Source of the DNA: Bradyrhizobium sp. AZCC 2262
Lineage (GTDB): Bacteria > Pseudomonadota > Alphaproteobacteria > Rhizobiales > Xanthobacteraceae
NCBI RefSeq assembly: GCF_036924535.1
Contig: NZ_JAZHRT010000001.1
Coordinates: 558,001-622,000, forward strand
Direction: 5' to 3'
DNA: 64,000 bases
In this document: positions 46,022 through 56,900 of the stretch, in pieces
How positions within the stretch are numbered: the first letter of the stretch is position 1
Layout: every line of letters starts with the position of its first letter
The notes under the pieces: model-generated
The model's database searches: none
Seen by the model: the letters and a program-made list of their open reading frames with translations, nothing else
What the model was told of the DNA's origin: nothing
Program-made: the position numbers and the translations under genes

Positions 46022-47878
46022 ATGTCAGTCGCCGCGCCCTCGCTTGAAAGCGGCGGTCACCGGATCACGGCCTCGCTGCTTGCCGTGAGCGACGTGGTTG
46101 CGGCGATCCTGCTCGCCGCCGATCTCCTGGTCGTCTGTGTTTCGGTGTTGCTGCGCTTCCTGTTCAATGCGCCGGTCGAATGGGCCGACGACGTGGCGCG
46201 CGGCCTGATGGTGGGATCGAGCTTCTTCGGCGCCGCCAGCGCGCTGGCCCGCGCCGAGAATCTGGGCGTCGCCTTCTTCATCGACATGCTGCCGCGCGAT
46301 GCCCGCCGCGTCGTTGGTTCCATGGGCGCGCTGCTCGTGACGGTCATCGCCTTCTATGTTGCCTTCAACGCGATGAAGATGGGCTGGCTGACCACGGGAC
46401 AAACCTCCGGTTCCGGGCTTCCGCTCGAATGGACGTTCTATCCGATGGGCGCGGGCGCGTTGTTCATGACGGTGTTCGCGCTGGAGATTTTTTGCACGCG
46501 CTCGCTTCGTGACATCGTGGCCGGAATTCTCGCAACCGGCCTGATCGTAGCGTTCTATCTGGCGTGGGATTTTCTGGCGCCGGACTCCGTGCCGTCGTCG
46601 GGAACGCTGATGCTGATCGGCTTCTTCATCACGCTGTTCGGTGGACTGCCGATCGGATTTGCGCTGGCGTTGGCGGCGCTGATCTTCATCTGGGTGGAGG
46701 GCACGCTGCCCGGCGTCATCTTCGCGCAGCAGATGGCGCGCGGCATCGATAATTTCGTGCTGCTGGCGATCCCGTTCTTTATCCTCGTCGGCTATTTGAT
46801 GGAGGCCAACGGCATGTCGGTCCGCCTGATCGAGCTGTTGCAGCGGGCGGTCGGGCGGATGCGTGGCGGCCTCAACGTGGTCATGGTGATGTCGATGGTG
46901 CTGTTCTCGGGTATCTCCGGCTCCAAGATGGCCGACGTCGCGGCGGTAGGCTCGGTGCTGATCCCGGCGGCGCGCCGGTCGCGCCAAAACCCCGGCGGCG
47001 CGGTGGCGTTGCTGGCGGCTTCCGCGGTCATGGCGGAAGCCATTCCGCCTTGCATCAATCTCATCATCCTGGGCTTCGTCGCCAATCTGTCGATCGGCGG
47101 ATTGTTCGTCGCGGGTATCTTGCCCGCGGGGCTGATGGCGCTGGCGCTGATCGTGCTGTCGATCATTCTTGGAAAACGGCCTGAGCCTGCCGCGGAAGCC
47201 GAGCCGCGGGCGGCGGTCTCCGGCCTGTGGAGCGGCGCCATCGCCTCGTTCGGGCTGATCTTCATGATCTTCTTCGGATTCAAGACCGGCTTTGCGACCG
47301 CCACCGAAATCTCGGCCTTCGCCGTGGTCTACGCCATCATTGTCGGCAGCATCGTGTTCCGCGAACTCACCTTCAAGACGGCAGCGCACAGTTTTGTGCA
47401 ATCGGCGACGCGTTCGGGGCTGGTGCTGTTCATCGTCGCCGCCGCGCAATCGCTGGCGTTCGTCCTCACGCTGCAGCAGGTGCCGCATGCCGTCGGTGAC
47501 ATCATGCTGTCGTTGTCGGGGTCGCAGGGCGTCTGGCTGTTCATGCTGTTGTCGATCGCGGTGCTGATCGTGATGGGCTCGGTGCTGGAAGGCGCGGCGG
47601 CGCTCATCATCTTCGGGCCGCTATTGATGCCGGTGGCGGTCAAGCTCGGCATCGATCCCCTGCATTTCGGCGTCGTGCTGGTCGTGGCGATGGGGATTGG
47701 CCTGTTTGCGCCGCCGCTGGGGCTCGGCCTCTATGGCGCCTGCCTGATTGGCAACGTGCCGATCGAGCAGACCATCAAGCCGATCATGGGATATCTCGGT
47801 TTGCTGCTGCTTTGCCTGCTGGTCATTGCGTTCGTACCCTCGCTTAGCACGGCATTGCCGCGCGCCTTCGGCTACTGA
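46022..47878 (+). CDS. TRAP transporter fused permease (DctQ-DctM)
   Basis: A 618-residue membrane protein joining the small (DctQ, residues 1-170) and large (DctM) permease parts. The first has about four segments and the conserved VEWADDVARGLMVGSSFF stretch; the second has about 12 segments with LAIPFFILVGYLMEANGMS and EAIPPCINLIILG. Fused DctQM permeases are common. It starts 11 bases after the binding-protein gene, and the dehydrogenase gene starts one base after its stop. Confidence 0.93.
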   Translation: MSVAAPSLESGGHRITASLLAVSDVVAAILLAADLLVVCVSVLLRFLFNAPVEWADDVARGLMVGSSFFGAASALARAENLGVAFFIDMLPRDARRVVGSMGALLVTVIAFYVAFNAMKMGWLTTGQTSGSGLPLEWTFYPMGAGALFMTVFALEIFCTRSLRDIVAGILATGLIVAFYLAWDFLAPDSVPSSGTLMLIGFFITLFGGLPIGFALALAALIFIWVEGTLPGVIFAQQMARGIDNFVLLAIPFFILVGYLMEANGMSVRLIELLQRAVGRMRGGLNVVMVMSMVLFSGISGSKMADVAAVGSVLIPAARRSRQNPGGAVALLAASAVMAEAIPPCINLIILGFVANLSIGGLFVAGILPAGLMALALIVLSIILGKRPEPAAEAEPRAAVSGLWSGAIASFGLIFMIFFGFKTGFATATEISAFAVVYAIIVGSIVFRELTFKTAAHSFVQSATRSGLVLFIVAAAQSLAFVLTLQQVPHAVGDIMLSLSGSQGVWLFMLLSIAVLIVMGSVLEGAAALIIFGPLLMPVAVKLGIDPLHFGVVLVVAMGIGLFAPPLGLGLYGACLIGNVPIEQTIKPIMGYLGLLLLCLLVIAFVPSLSTALPRAFGY

Positions 47879-47879
47879 C

Positions 47880-48857
47880 GTGAAAGTCCTGTTGACCCAT
47901 ACGCCGCAGTCCCGCGTGCAATATTATGGCGAGCGCAGCCTGAGCGGGTTGCAAGCCGTCGCGCAGGTCAAGCTGCATGAATCGAATGATGCGCTCGACG
48001 CCGCCGGCCTGATCGAGGCCGCTGATGATGTCGACATCATCGTCGCCGATCGCCTCACCGCCGGTCCGGGCGAGATATTTCCGGCGTTGCCAAAACTGCG
48101 CGCCTTCGTTCGCTGTGCGGTCGATATCCGTAACATCGATGTCGATGCTGCGTCTGCGGCCGGCATCCTGGTGACGCGGGCAGGGCCGGGCTTCGTTCAA
48201 TCGGTCGCCGAACTCGCGCTCGGCTTCATGGTCGATCTGTCGCGCGGCGTGCCACGTGCGACGGCCGACTATCATTCGGGACGGAAGCCCGAGATCATCA
48301 TGGGCCGGCAACTGGCCGGCGGCCGCCTCGGCATCATCGGCTATGGCAGCATCGGCCGCTATCTGGCTGATATCGCCAAGGTGTTGGGCATGGAAATTCT
48401 GATTGCCGATCCCTTTGCGACCGTCAGCGATGCCGCCATCCAGCACGTGCCGCTCGACGATTTGCTTGCGCGCTCCGACTACGTCGTCTGTCTCGCGGTT
48501 GCCAACGAGCAAACCGAAAATCTGATCGGGCCGGCGGCGCTGGCGCGCATGCAGCCACACGCCTTCTTCATCAACCTGTCGCGCGGCAACCTCGTCGACG
48601 AGGCGGCGTTGTCGGCGACGTTGCGCGAGAACCGCATCGCCGGCGCCGCGATGGATGTCGGCCGCGCGCTGGACCAGATGCCGTCGCCGGAACTGGCAAA
48701 ACTGCCGAACGTCATCGCCACGCCGCATATCGGCGGGCTGACGCCGCCGGCGATCGAGAGCCAATCGCTGGAAACGGTGCGGCAGGTCGAGAAGATCATC
48801 GCGGGCGAGGCGCCGGTTGGCGCCGTCAATGCCGACCGTTGGACGCGCCGGCCATGA
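47880..48857 (+). CDS. D-isomer specific 2-hydroxyacid dehydrogenase
   Basis: A 325-residue NAD(P)-linked enzyme oxidising D-2-hydroxyacids. The Rossmann motif is GYGSIG (154-159), the catalytic Arg in INLSRGNLVDE and the His in ATPHIGGLT, with a distant catalytic Glu between. The start is a GTG one base after the permease stop, so coupling is likely; the frame upstream is a shadow. With the TRAP genes it forms a hydroxyacid uptake-and-oxidation unit. The 3' end is repeated as decayed copies at 53638 and 57093. Confidence 0.92.
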   Translation: MKVLLTHTPQSRVQYYGERSLSGLQAVAQVKLHESNDALDAAGLIEAADDVDIIVADRLTAGPGEIFPALPKLRAFVRCAVDIRNIDVDAASAAGILVTRAGPGFVQSVAELALGFMVDLSRGVPRATADYHSGRKPEIIMGRQLAGGRLGIIGYGSIGRYLADIAKVLGMEILIADPFATVSDAAIQHVPLDDLLARSDYVVCLAVANEQTENLIGPAALARMQPHAFFINLSRGNLVDEAALSATLRENRIAGAAMDVGRALDQMPSPELAKLPNVIATPHIGGLTPPAIESQSLETVRQVEKIIAGEAPVGAVNADRWTRRP

Positions 48858-49007
48858 ACAATGACCTGCCATGTTTTTATGACCGCTGGACAAGTTTGCC
48901 GCGTCAGGCTCAAATTTGATCATTAAACCCCGCCCATGAGCCGGGGAGAATGACACCGACGCCGTCAGCCAATGACGGGCGCCGCAGAGGAACAGGAAGC
49001 GCATCAC

Positions 49008-50204
49008 ATGGCCATTTCACGTCGTGACGTATTGTTGGGCGGCGCCGGCGCCGCGGGCGCCGCAGCATTTTCGTTTCCAGTCCCCGCCATTGCCCAGTCG
49101 GAACCGATCAAGGTCGGCTGCCTCGCTGCGATGACCGGTCCGAGTTCGGCGCCGACCATCGGCTTCAACCGCGGAGTCAATTTTGCGGTGGATGCGATCA
49201 ACGCCGGCGGCGGCGTCAAGGGCCGCAAGATCGAACTCTTCATGCGCGATACCCAGGGCGATCCGACCAAGGCGGTGAACGCCACGCAGGAACTGATCAG
49301 TCAAGCCAAGGTCCATGCCATCTGGGGCCCGCTCAATTCCGGCGAGGCGCTGGCGACCACGCCGATCATGGCGCGTGCCAAGATCCCGGATATTCACCCC
49401 TGTGTCGTCGAGACTCTGATCGACACCACCAAGTTTCCAAACGCCTTCCGGATGGCGCCGTCGAACAGCCAATGGGATGACGCGGTCCGCAATTACTGCC
49501 TCAATATCCTCAAGGCAAAAAAGGTCGCCGTGATCGGCGATACCACCGGCTATGGCGTGACCGCTGTCGGTGCTTCGGTCACGGCATTCAAGAAGGATGG
49601 TGCCGAGGTGGTCTATCAGGCCAACGTCGACGCGACCCAGCCCGACATGACGCCGGACATGCTGCGCGCCAAAAACGCCGGCGCCGAAGTGATCGTGGTC
49701 TGGAGTGTCTCCACCGGTATGGAAGCGCGCATGTTCAACGTCCGCGCGGTGATGAATTGGGATGTCCCGTTCGTCGGCCACCCCTCGATGTCTTCGGGCG
49801 AGATCGCCGGCCTCGTCGAAAAACCCGCCAACTGGAAGAAAGTCTACGCCATCGGTTACAAGAGCTGCAGCTACGACGCGGCCGGAAAATTGCCGCCGAA
49901 GAGCGAGGACCTGGTCGCGCGTCTGGCCAAGGCCAACGTCGTGATGAACGATACGCTGCTGTGGTGGATCGCCGGCGGCATCGATGCGATCGAGCTGATC
50001 GCAAAGGCCGTCGCGGAAAGCGGATCGACTGACAGCGCCGGGATCATCGCCTACTGGAACACGCTATCGAAATACCCCGGCTACTTCGGCAATTACAGCT
50101 TCTCGCCGACACAGCATAATGGCTACCTGACCGAAGAGATCGTGATGTCGGAAGCCTCCACCGCCAAGAACGGCACGTTTGCGTTGGCGCCGGGATATAC
50201 GTGA
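49008..50204 (+). CDS. ABC transporter substrate-binding protein (branched-chain amino acid/amide type)
   Basis: A 398-residue periplasmic protein of the LivJ/K family. The leader MAISRRDVLLGGAGAAGAAAFSFPVPAIAQ has a twin-arginine pattern. The mature domain starts IKVGCLAAMTGPSSAPTIG, the LivK fold. AGGAAGC precedes the ATG. It heads a HAAT operon with two permeases and two ATPases. The ligand may be an amino acid, amide or related compound; it cannot be fixed. Confidence 0.92.
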   Translation: MAISRRDVLLGGAGAAGAAAFSFPVPAIAQSEPIKVGCLAAMTGPSSAPTIGFNRGVNFAVDAINAGGGVKGRKIELFMRDTQGDPTKAVNATQELISQAKVHAIWGPLNSGEALATTPIMARAKIPDIHPCVVETLIDTTKFPNAFRMAPSNSQWDDAVRNYCLNILKAKKVAVIGDTTGYGVTAVGASVTAFKKDGAEVVYQANVDATQPDMTPDMLRAKNAGAEVIVVWSVSTGMEARMFNVRAVMNWDVPFVGHPSMSSGEIAGLVEKPANWKKVYAIGYKSCSYDAAGKLPPKSEDLVARLAKANVVMNDTLLWWIAGGIDAIELIAKAVAESGSTDSAGIIAYWNTLSKYPGYFGNYSFSPTQHNGYLTEEIVMSEASTAKNGTFALAPGYT

Positions 50205-50227
50205 CCGACGGAAGAGGGCGGTAGCAT

Positions 50228-51085
50228 ATGCTCGCCTCGATCCTCGCATCCGGACTGGCGGCGGGCGCGATCTACGCGCTCGTCGGCGTCACCTATAACA
50301 CCATGTTCTCGACCTCCCGGGTGATGAGCTTCACCGCCGGTCAGTTGGCGATGCTGGGCGGCGTGTTCGGTTCGATGTTCACGCTGAAAATGGGCATGCC
50401 GATCCTCGCCGGCTTCCTGCTGACGCTGCTCTGCTGCGCCATCATCGGGATCATCACCGAATTCGTCGCGGTGCGGCCGGTGCTGAAAAGCCTCGACCAG
50501 CACCTCTACGTGCTTTCGACGCTCGCGGTGGCGCTGATGATCCAGCAGGTCGCGGCGATCAAATGGGGCACCGAGCCGCAGCCGTTCCCGCGCGTATTCG
50601 GCATCGGCAGCGGTATCTGGGACGAAAAATTCTGGCTGCCGGTCGCAGCCTGCGCGATTACAATTGTCGCCCTCGAATATCTTTATCGCCGCACTTTGGT
50701 TGGACGCGCCTTCGTCGCGATCGCGGAAGATAATTTCGCGGCGCGCGCGCTCGGCCTGCCCGAACGCAATCTGCGCGTCGCCAGCTATGCGCTGGCCGGC
50801 GTGATCGGCGGTGTCGCCGGATTTTCCGGCGGCGAGTTGCTGCTGGCGTTCTTCGCCAATGGCGCGCTGCTGAACTTCTACGGCTTTGTCCCGGTGGCGC
50901 TCGGCGGGCTCGGCAATAACAGAGGCGCGATCGTCGGCGGATTGGCGCTTGGCCTGTTCCAGCAGGCGGCGAACTTCCTGGTCGGCGGCATCTTCTCGTC
51001 GGTCGCCGTCTTCACGCTGTTCATCGTGGTCCTGCTGGCGGCGCCCCAGGGTCTGTTCGGCGCTTCCACGGCGCGGAGAGTGTGA
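50228..51085 (+). CDS. livH: Branched-chain amino acid-type ABC permease LivH
   Basis: A 285-residue permease with about eight hydrophobic segments. It has the LivH pattern LASGLAAGAIYALVGVTYNTMF near the N-terminus and the EAA-like cytoplasmic loop (RAFVAIAEDNFAARALGLPERNLRVASYALAG) that meets the ATPase. GGCGGTAG is before the ATG. The next gene starts within its stop (TGATG). Confidence 0.92.
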   Translation: MLASILASGLAAGAIYALVGVTYNTMFSTSRVMSFTAGQLAMLGGVFGSMFTLKMGMPILAGFLLTLLCCAIIGIITEFVAVRPVLKSLDQHLYVLSTLAVALMIQQVAAIKWGTEPQPFPRVFGIGSGIWDEKFWLPVAACAITIVALEYLYRRTLVGRAFVAIAEDNFAARALGLPERNLRVASYALAGVIGGVAGFSGGELLLAFFANGALLNFYGFVPVALGGLGNNRGAIVGGLALGLFQQAANFLVGGIFSSVAVFTLFIVVLLAAPQGLFGASTARRV

Positions 51086-52884
51086 TGACGTCAGTCACCG
51101 CAGTTCCGGCGCACAACGACTCCGGCACCATTCGCGCGGCGTTGCCTCATGTCGCGCCGTTCCTCGGCATCCTTGCGCTGGCGATGATCCTGCCCTTCGT
51201 CAGCAACGATTACTGGGCACTGATCGGCACGCGGGCGGCGATCTATTGGGTGCTGGTTTCCGGTCTCAACCTGGTGGTCGGTTTCGCCGGGCATCTTGCG
51301 ATCGGCTATGTCGCGCTGCTGACGCTCGGCGCCTACACCACGAGCGTGCTGGTCGCGGGCAATGTCATGCCGCCGGTGCCGGTGTTTGCTGCACTGCCGA
51401 TTGCCGGCTGCGTTGGCGCGGTGTTCGGCGTGATCGTCGGCCTGCCGGCCTTGCGGTTGCGTACCTTCTATTTCGCGATGTCGACGCTGGGCTTCGCCAC
51501 CATCGTCACGCAGATCGCGCTGGCATGGCAGAGTGTCACCGGCGGCGGCATCGGCATATCAGGACCGGAGTTTCCGGCGCCTTTCAATACCGCCTGGGGC
51601 TTTTACTTTCTTTGCATAGGCTTTGCAGCCATCACCACCTGGATGAGCGCGAATATCGCGCGCAGCCGGTTCGGTCGCGCGCTGATTGCAGTGCGCGACG
51701 CCGAAGTGGCGGCCGAGGCCACCGGCATCTCCAAGCCGAAAATGCTGATCGCCATCTTCCTGTTTGCCGGCGCGCTTGCGGCCATCGCCGGCGGATTGTT
51801 CGCGACCCTGCAGACCTACATCACGCCGGATGCCTTCACCTTCGACCTGTCCGTGCTGTTCTTCATCGCGATCCTGATCGGCGGCCGCGGCTCGATCCTG
51901 GGGCCGATGCTCGGCACCATCATCCTGACGATCCTGCCGGAGATCGCAGCGCCGTTGGCGGCGTGGTCGACGTTTCTCTATGCGGTGTTGCTGCTGGTGA
52001 TCGTGCTTGTCATGCCCGGCGGCATCGCCGCGCTGCTGGATTTTCGCAACCGCCGTCCGCTGGCCAGCAACCGCGCCATCGTGCCGCGACCGGCGGCACT
52101 GGCCGATATCGTGCGCAAGCGCATGGGCGGCAGCATGCTGACGCTGCGCGGCATCGCCTTGAGTTTTGGCAATGTGCGGGCGATCGATGGTCTCGACCTC
52201 GACGTCGCACCGGGCCAGATCCACGGCCTGATCGGCCCCAACGGCAGCGGCAAGACCACGACGCTCAATGTGATCTCGGGTTACTACGCCGCCCAGACCG
52301 GAATCATGACCCTCGGCGATGATGCGCTGCCGCCGGGTGAGCCGACCTTGCGCGCCTATCGCGGCATCGCGCGCACGTTTCAGACCCCGCGCGTGATCGG
52401 CGAGGCGTCGGTGCTGCAGAATGTCATGATCGGCGGCTCAATCGAGGGCAGGGCGAGTTTTGTCGAGTCGATGCTGGCGTTGCCGCGGAACGCGCAGGAT
52501 GAGCGGATGCTTGCGGCCAAGGCGCGCGCCTTGCTCGGCGTCGTTGGGCTGGAACCGCTGGCGGAGGTGCGCGCCGACCGCCTGCAGCACAGCGAACTAC
52601 GCTTCATCGAGATCGCCCGCGCGCTGATGCTCGATCCGGATTTCCTGCTGCTCGACGAACCCGCCGCCGGCCTTTCCAACGACGAGATCGAACGACTGGC
52701 CGGGCTGATCAAGGCGATCAGCGCCCGCGGCACCGGCGTGCTGCTGGTCGAGCACCATGCCGACCTGATCTTCGACATTTGCCATCAGGTCACCGTGCTC
52801 AATCTCGGGCGTACGCTTGCCGCCGGAACCCCTGCCGAGATTCGCGTTCACAAGGAGGTGGTCAGTGCTTACCTCGGCGGCTGA
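51085..52884 (+). CDS. LivM-LivG fusion: permease plus ATPase
   Basis: A 599-residue fusion. Residues about 1-330 are a LivM-type permease (GLNLVVGFAGHLAIGYVALLTLGAYT; EVAAEATGISKPKMLIAIFLFAGALAA). From about 345 comes a LivG-type ATPase with Walker A GPNGSGKTT (about 383-391) and Walker B LLLDEPAAGLS. The signature region reads LQHSELRFIEIARAL, where a Gly-containing LSxGQ-like motif is usual, so it is degenerate. The ATG overlaps livH by one base. Confidence 0.9.
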   Translation: MTSVTAVPAHNDSGTIRAALPHVAPFLGILALAMILPFVSNDYWALIGTRAAIYWVLVSGLNLVVGFAGHLAIGYVALLTLGAYTTSVLVAGNVMPPVPVFAALPIAGCVGAVFGVIVGLPALRLRTFYFAMSTLGFATIVTQIALAWQSVTGGGIGISGPEFPAPFNTAWGFYFLCIGFAAITTWMSANIARSRFGRALIAVRDAEVAAEATGISKPKMLIAIFLFAGALAAIAGGLFATLQTYITPDAFTFDLSVLFFIAILIGGRGSILGPMLGTIILTILPEIAAPLAAWSTFLYAVLLLVIVLVMPGGIAALLDFRNRRPLASNRAIVPRPAALADIVRKRMGGSMLTLRGIALSFGNVRAIDGLDLDVAPGQIHGLIGPNGSGKTTTLNVISGYYAAQTGIMTLGDDALPPGEPTLRAYRGIARTFQTPRVIGEASVLQNVMIGGSIEGRASFVESMLALPRNAQDERMLAAKARALLGVVGLEPLAEVRADRLQHSELRFIEIARALMLDPDFLLLDEPAAGLSNDEIERLAGLIKAISARGTGVLLVEHHADLIFDICHQVTVLNLGRTLAAGTPAEIRVHKEVVSAYLGG

Positions 52885-53614
52885 ACCCCTGCTCTCGGTG
52901 AAAGGGCTGGAATCGGGCTACGGCAAGATCCGCGTGCTGCATGGCATCGGGATCGAGGTCGCAGCCGGCGAAGTGGTTGCCTTGCTCGGCCCCAACGGCG
53001 CGGGCAAGACGACCCTGCTGCGTGCGCTGTCGGGATTGCTGCCGGTCAATTCCGGGCATGTGTGCTTTGACGGCCGCGACATGACCAACGCGACGCCGCG
53101 CGAAGCGGGGCGCGCCGGCCTGGTGCATGTGATCGAGGGCCATCGCGTGTTCACGCAGATTTCGGTCACCGACAATCTGCTGATCGCCGGTTACGATCTG
53201 CCACGCAGCGAACGCGCCGGGAGGGCCGAGGAAGCCTTGTCGTTTTTCCCGGAGATCGCGGAGAAGCGTCACGAGCGCGGCGGTGCGCTCAGCGGCGGGC
53301 AACAGCAGATGCTCACGGTCGCGCAGGGCCTGGTACGGCGCCCTCGGCTGTTGATGCTGGACGAACCCTCGGCCGGCCTGTCGCCGGTTCTGGTCGATCG
53401 CGTGCTCAACGTGATCGCTCAGTTGCGCAAGCAAGGCACCGCAGTGCTACTGGTCGAACAGTTGTTAGAGAAGGCGCTTGCCGCCGCTGATCGCGTCTAT
53501 GCGCTGGTGCAGGGCAATATCGTGCTGGAAGCGCCGACCAGCGAGAACAATTTGCCGCAGCGGCTCGAGCGCGCCTATTTCGGGCACGAGAGCCATGTGT
53601 CGGTCACAGGTTGA
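52865..53614 (+). CDS. livF: ABC transporter ATP-binding protein LivF
   Basis: A 249-residue ATPase with Walker [17 protein letters not shown], signature LSGGQQQMLTVAQGL and Walker B LLMLDEPSAGLSP. It starts at GTG, because AAGGAGGT lies 5 bases upstream, and overlaps the preceding gene by 20 bases. With the fused LivMG and LivH it powers uptake. A decayed copy of its C-terminal part is at 57400. Confidence 0.93.
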   Translation: MLTSAAEPLLSVKGLESGYGKIRVLHGIGIEVAAGEVVALLGPNGAGKTTLLRALSGLLPVNSGHVCFDGRDMTNATPREAGRAGLVHVIEGHRVFTQISVTDNLLIAGYDLPRSERAGRAEEALSFFPEIAEKRHERGGALSGGQQQMLTVAQGLVRRPRLLMLDEPSAGLSPVLVDRVLNVIAQLRKQGTAVLLVEQLLEKALAAADRVYALVQGNIVLEAPTSENNLPQRLERAYFGHESHVSVTG

Positions 53615-53637
53615 AGACGTCAACGAAAAATACTGAC

Positions 53638-53751
53638 GAGAGCCAGTCGCTGGAAACCGTTCGGCAGGTCGAGAAGGTCATCGCCGGCGAAATTCCTGTC
53701 GGCGTCGTCAACACCATCAGCTGGACGCGGCGACCTCCATCGACGCTGTGA
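53638..53751 (+). pseudogene. Decayed 3' fragment of the 2-hydroxyacid dehydrogenase
   Basis: The 37-codon remnant reads ESQSLETVRQVEKVIAGE then IPVGVVNTISWTRRP and matches the end of the intact gene at 47880 (ESQSLETVRQVEKIIAGE, APVGAVNADRWTRRP). It lies 24 bases after livF and has no start or N-terminal part. It is a sign of past duplication in this region. Confidence 0.85.
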
Positions 53752-53915
53752 ACCCGCGCCTGCCAGCGTCCGCCAACGCGCGCGGCTGTTGTTGCCGAAA
53801 AATCACGACCCGCGACGAAGCGAATCATCGTCACTGCGTTGTCATCCCCAGATGATTGTTTCCGCATATTTCCGAGAGCGGCAATTCGTCGCTGGTAGCG
53901 TGCGTGGGGGTTGGT

Positions 53916-56900
53916 ATGCGTGTCACGAAAACTTCATCGATGTTCGCCGTCGTCGCGGCAGCGCTGTCCGCACAGTCGGCCCACGCGCAAACCCAGACGA
54001 TCGCGACGCCGCTTAATGCCAACGTGATCAACGTGCTCAGTCCGTTCAGCACGCTGCTCGGCACAACTGCCATCACGCAGAATTTCTCGAACGCGGTTTC
54101 GATCAACAACAGTTCGACGGCCGCCCAGCGCGCACAGGCCCTGATCGACAATACGATCACCACCGACAACGGCGTCGTGCTGTCAGACGGCCTCGGCACC
54201 AATTTGAATGCGATCTGGAAGGCCAACAACAGTCAGGCCGCGAACGGCACCACGACGACGTTTTCGCCCAATCTGCTGACCCTGTTCAGGCAGATCAACG
54301 CGATCTCCCAGGACGACTCCGGCAAGGCGAAGAATTATTTCGCCGATGGATCGGCAAACGGCTCGGTGTTCGTGAGCAACGCCAACCTGGCGCTGGGAAA
54401 AACGGCAACGTCCAACACGCCCATTGTCGGCATTCCATTGCCTCCCGGTGGCGTGTTCAACGTCTATGACAAGGCCTATGCACCGGTCACCAATCCGAAT
54501 TTGACCGGCAACTCGCGGCCCGTTCAGGTGAGCCCGTCCAGTATTGCAGCGTTCAGCGGCGTGAACTACTTCGGCGCGGCGACGTCGAATACCGCCATCA
54601 TCGGCGGCGTCACCGGCAATTCCGGTTCCGGCCTGTTTGCAAACGCATCGTTCCCGAGCGGCCACACCACATTCGGCTACACGACATCAATTCTGCTCGG
54701 GATGCTGGTACCCGAACGTTACGGCGAAATGCTGACGCGCGCGTCGGAATATGGCAACAGCCGCATCGTTCTCGGTGCGCATTATCCGCTCGACCTCATC
54801 GGAGGCCGTGTTATCGGCATGTACGATGTGGTGCAGATGCTCAACAACAATCCGCAATACACCAACGCCACCGTGAACGGCGTGTTCGGAATCGGCGACG
54901 TTACCACGACCAGCAATTTCCAGACGGTATTCACCGCGGCACAGGCCGACGTGCGCAACCTGCTGCAAACCGCCTGCGGAACCACCATCGCAGCCTGCGC
55001 GGCAAGCGGGGCACCGGACCGCTTCAGCAATCTCGCGCAGGACCGGGCCGATTACACCGCGCGGCTGACCTACGGTTTGCCAACCCTGTCGTTCGCCCAG
55101 GCGCCGCGCGAAGCCGCGCCCGCCGGCGGACCCGACGCATCCATCCTGCTAGCGACCGTGTATGGCGGCGACTCGACGGCGGCGAAGAATATTGCGCCGG
55201 GCGGCGGCATGTTCGGCAGCCTCAAGACCAGCACCATCAACCAGATCCTGGTGAATACCGAGACCAATGCGATTGCGGCTTTCTACGGCACGCCGCTCAG
55301 CTACTGGTCGCGTCTCGATCTGTTCTCCGCGGAGACCTACTTTCAGGGCATCATCGGCACCATCACACTGGCGTCGAGCGACGTCGTGACCACCAATGTC
55401 ACGGTCGCCAATGGCGGTACGCTGGCGGGCACCGGCACGGTGGCCGCGACGACCGTCGCCAGCGGCGGTATCTTGCAGCCGGGCGCCGGCGGGCAGGGGG
55501 CGTTGCTGATCAATGGCAGCCTCGCATTCCAGTCCGGCGCGCTCTACCTGGTCCAGGTCACTTCTTCGACGTCGGCTTCCGCCAATGTAACCGGGATCGC
55601 CACGCTGACGGGCGCAAGCGTGCAGGTCGCTTCGCCGAACAGCACCTTCAAGTTCAACCAGCCGGTGACGATCCTGACTTCGGCCGGGCTGGGCGGCACG
55701 ACATTCAGTTCGTTGACGACGCCGACCGGCATCACCGGATCGCTGAATTATTCCAGCAACGCGGTCACGCTCAACATGAGCTCGAGCCTCGGGCGGATAT
55801 CGGGGCTGAACGCCAACCAGAAGGCCGTCGCCGGCGCACTCGACAGCGCATTCAATACTCCGGGCGCCACCACCGGGGCGCTCGGCGCCATCTTCGCCGG
55901 CAACGTCGCCCAGAACCTGACGCAGGCCTCCGGTGAGACCGCGACGGGCTCGCAGCAAGCGACTTTCAGCGCGATGACGCAGTTCATGGGCGTCATGACC
56001 GATCCGATGGTCGACGGCCGCGGCGAGCCGGCGCCGGGTGGCGCGTCGCAATTTGCCGAGGAAGACGCGCTGGCCTATGCCGCCAACGGCAAGCCGCGGT
56101 CGAAGAACGAGCGTGACGCCTATGCCTCGATCTATCGCAAGGCGCCGCCGCGCGAGGTGTACGATCCACGCTGGAGCGTGTGGGTGGCAGGCTTCGGCGG
56201 CTCACAATCCACCGACGGCGACGCGACAGCTGGAACCAACGCCACGACCAGCCGCGTCTTTGGCACGGCGGTCGGCGCTGACTACAGGTTTTCGCCGAAC
56301 ACGATCGCGGGTTTTGCGCTTGCCGGCGGCGGCACCAACTTCTCCATCGCCAACGCGCTCGGCAGCGGCCGTTCCGACCTGTTCCAGGCCGGCGCATTCG
56401 TGCGGCACACCCAGGGCCCCGCCTACATCACCGCGGCGCTGGCCTATGGCTGGCAGGACGTCACCACCAACCGGACGGTCACCATTGCCGGCATCGATCA
56501 GCTACGCGCCGAGTTCAACGCGAACGCCTGGTCCGGACGCGTCGAAGGTGGGTATCGTTTCGTGACCCCGTGGATGGGCCTCACTCCCTATGCGGCCGGA
56601 CAGTTCACGACATTCGATCTGCCTGCCTATGCCGAGCAGGTGGTGTCGGGCTCCAATGCGTTCGCGCAGGCCTACGCCGCAAAGAGCGTGACGGCGACGC
56701 GAACCGAACTCGGGCTTCGCAGCGACAAGTCGTTCGCGTTGCAGGATTCGATCCTGACGCTGCGTGGTCGCGCCGCCTGGGCGCACGACTACAACGACAA
56801 CCGCGCGGTCACCGCGACCTTCCAAGCCCTGCCGGGCGCTTCGTTTGTCGTCAATGGCGCAGCGCAGGCGCCGAACTCGGCGCTCGTCACCGGGTCTGCC

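Noticed and set aside
46025..47488. A 487-residue minus-strand frame opposite the TRAP permease.
   Set aside because: Antisense of a certain membrane protein; the His/Arg/Gln-rich reading is a typical shadow.
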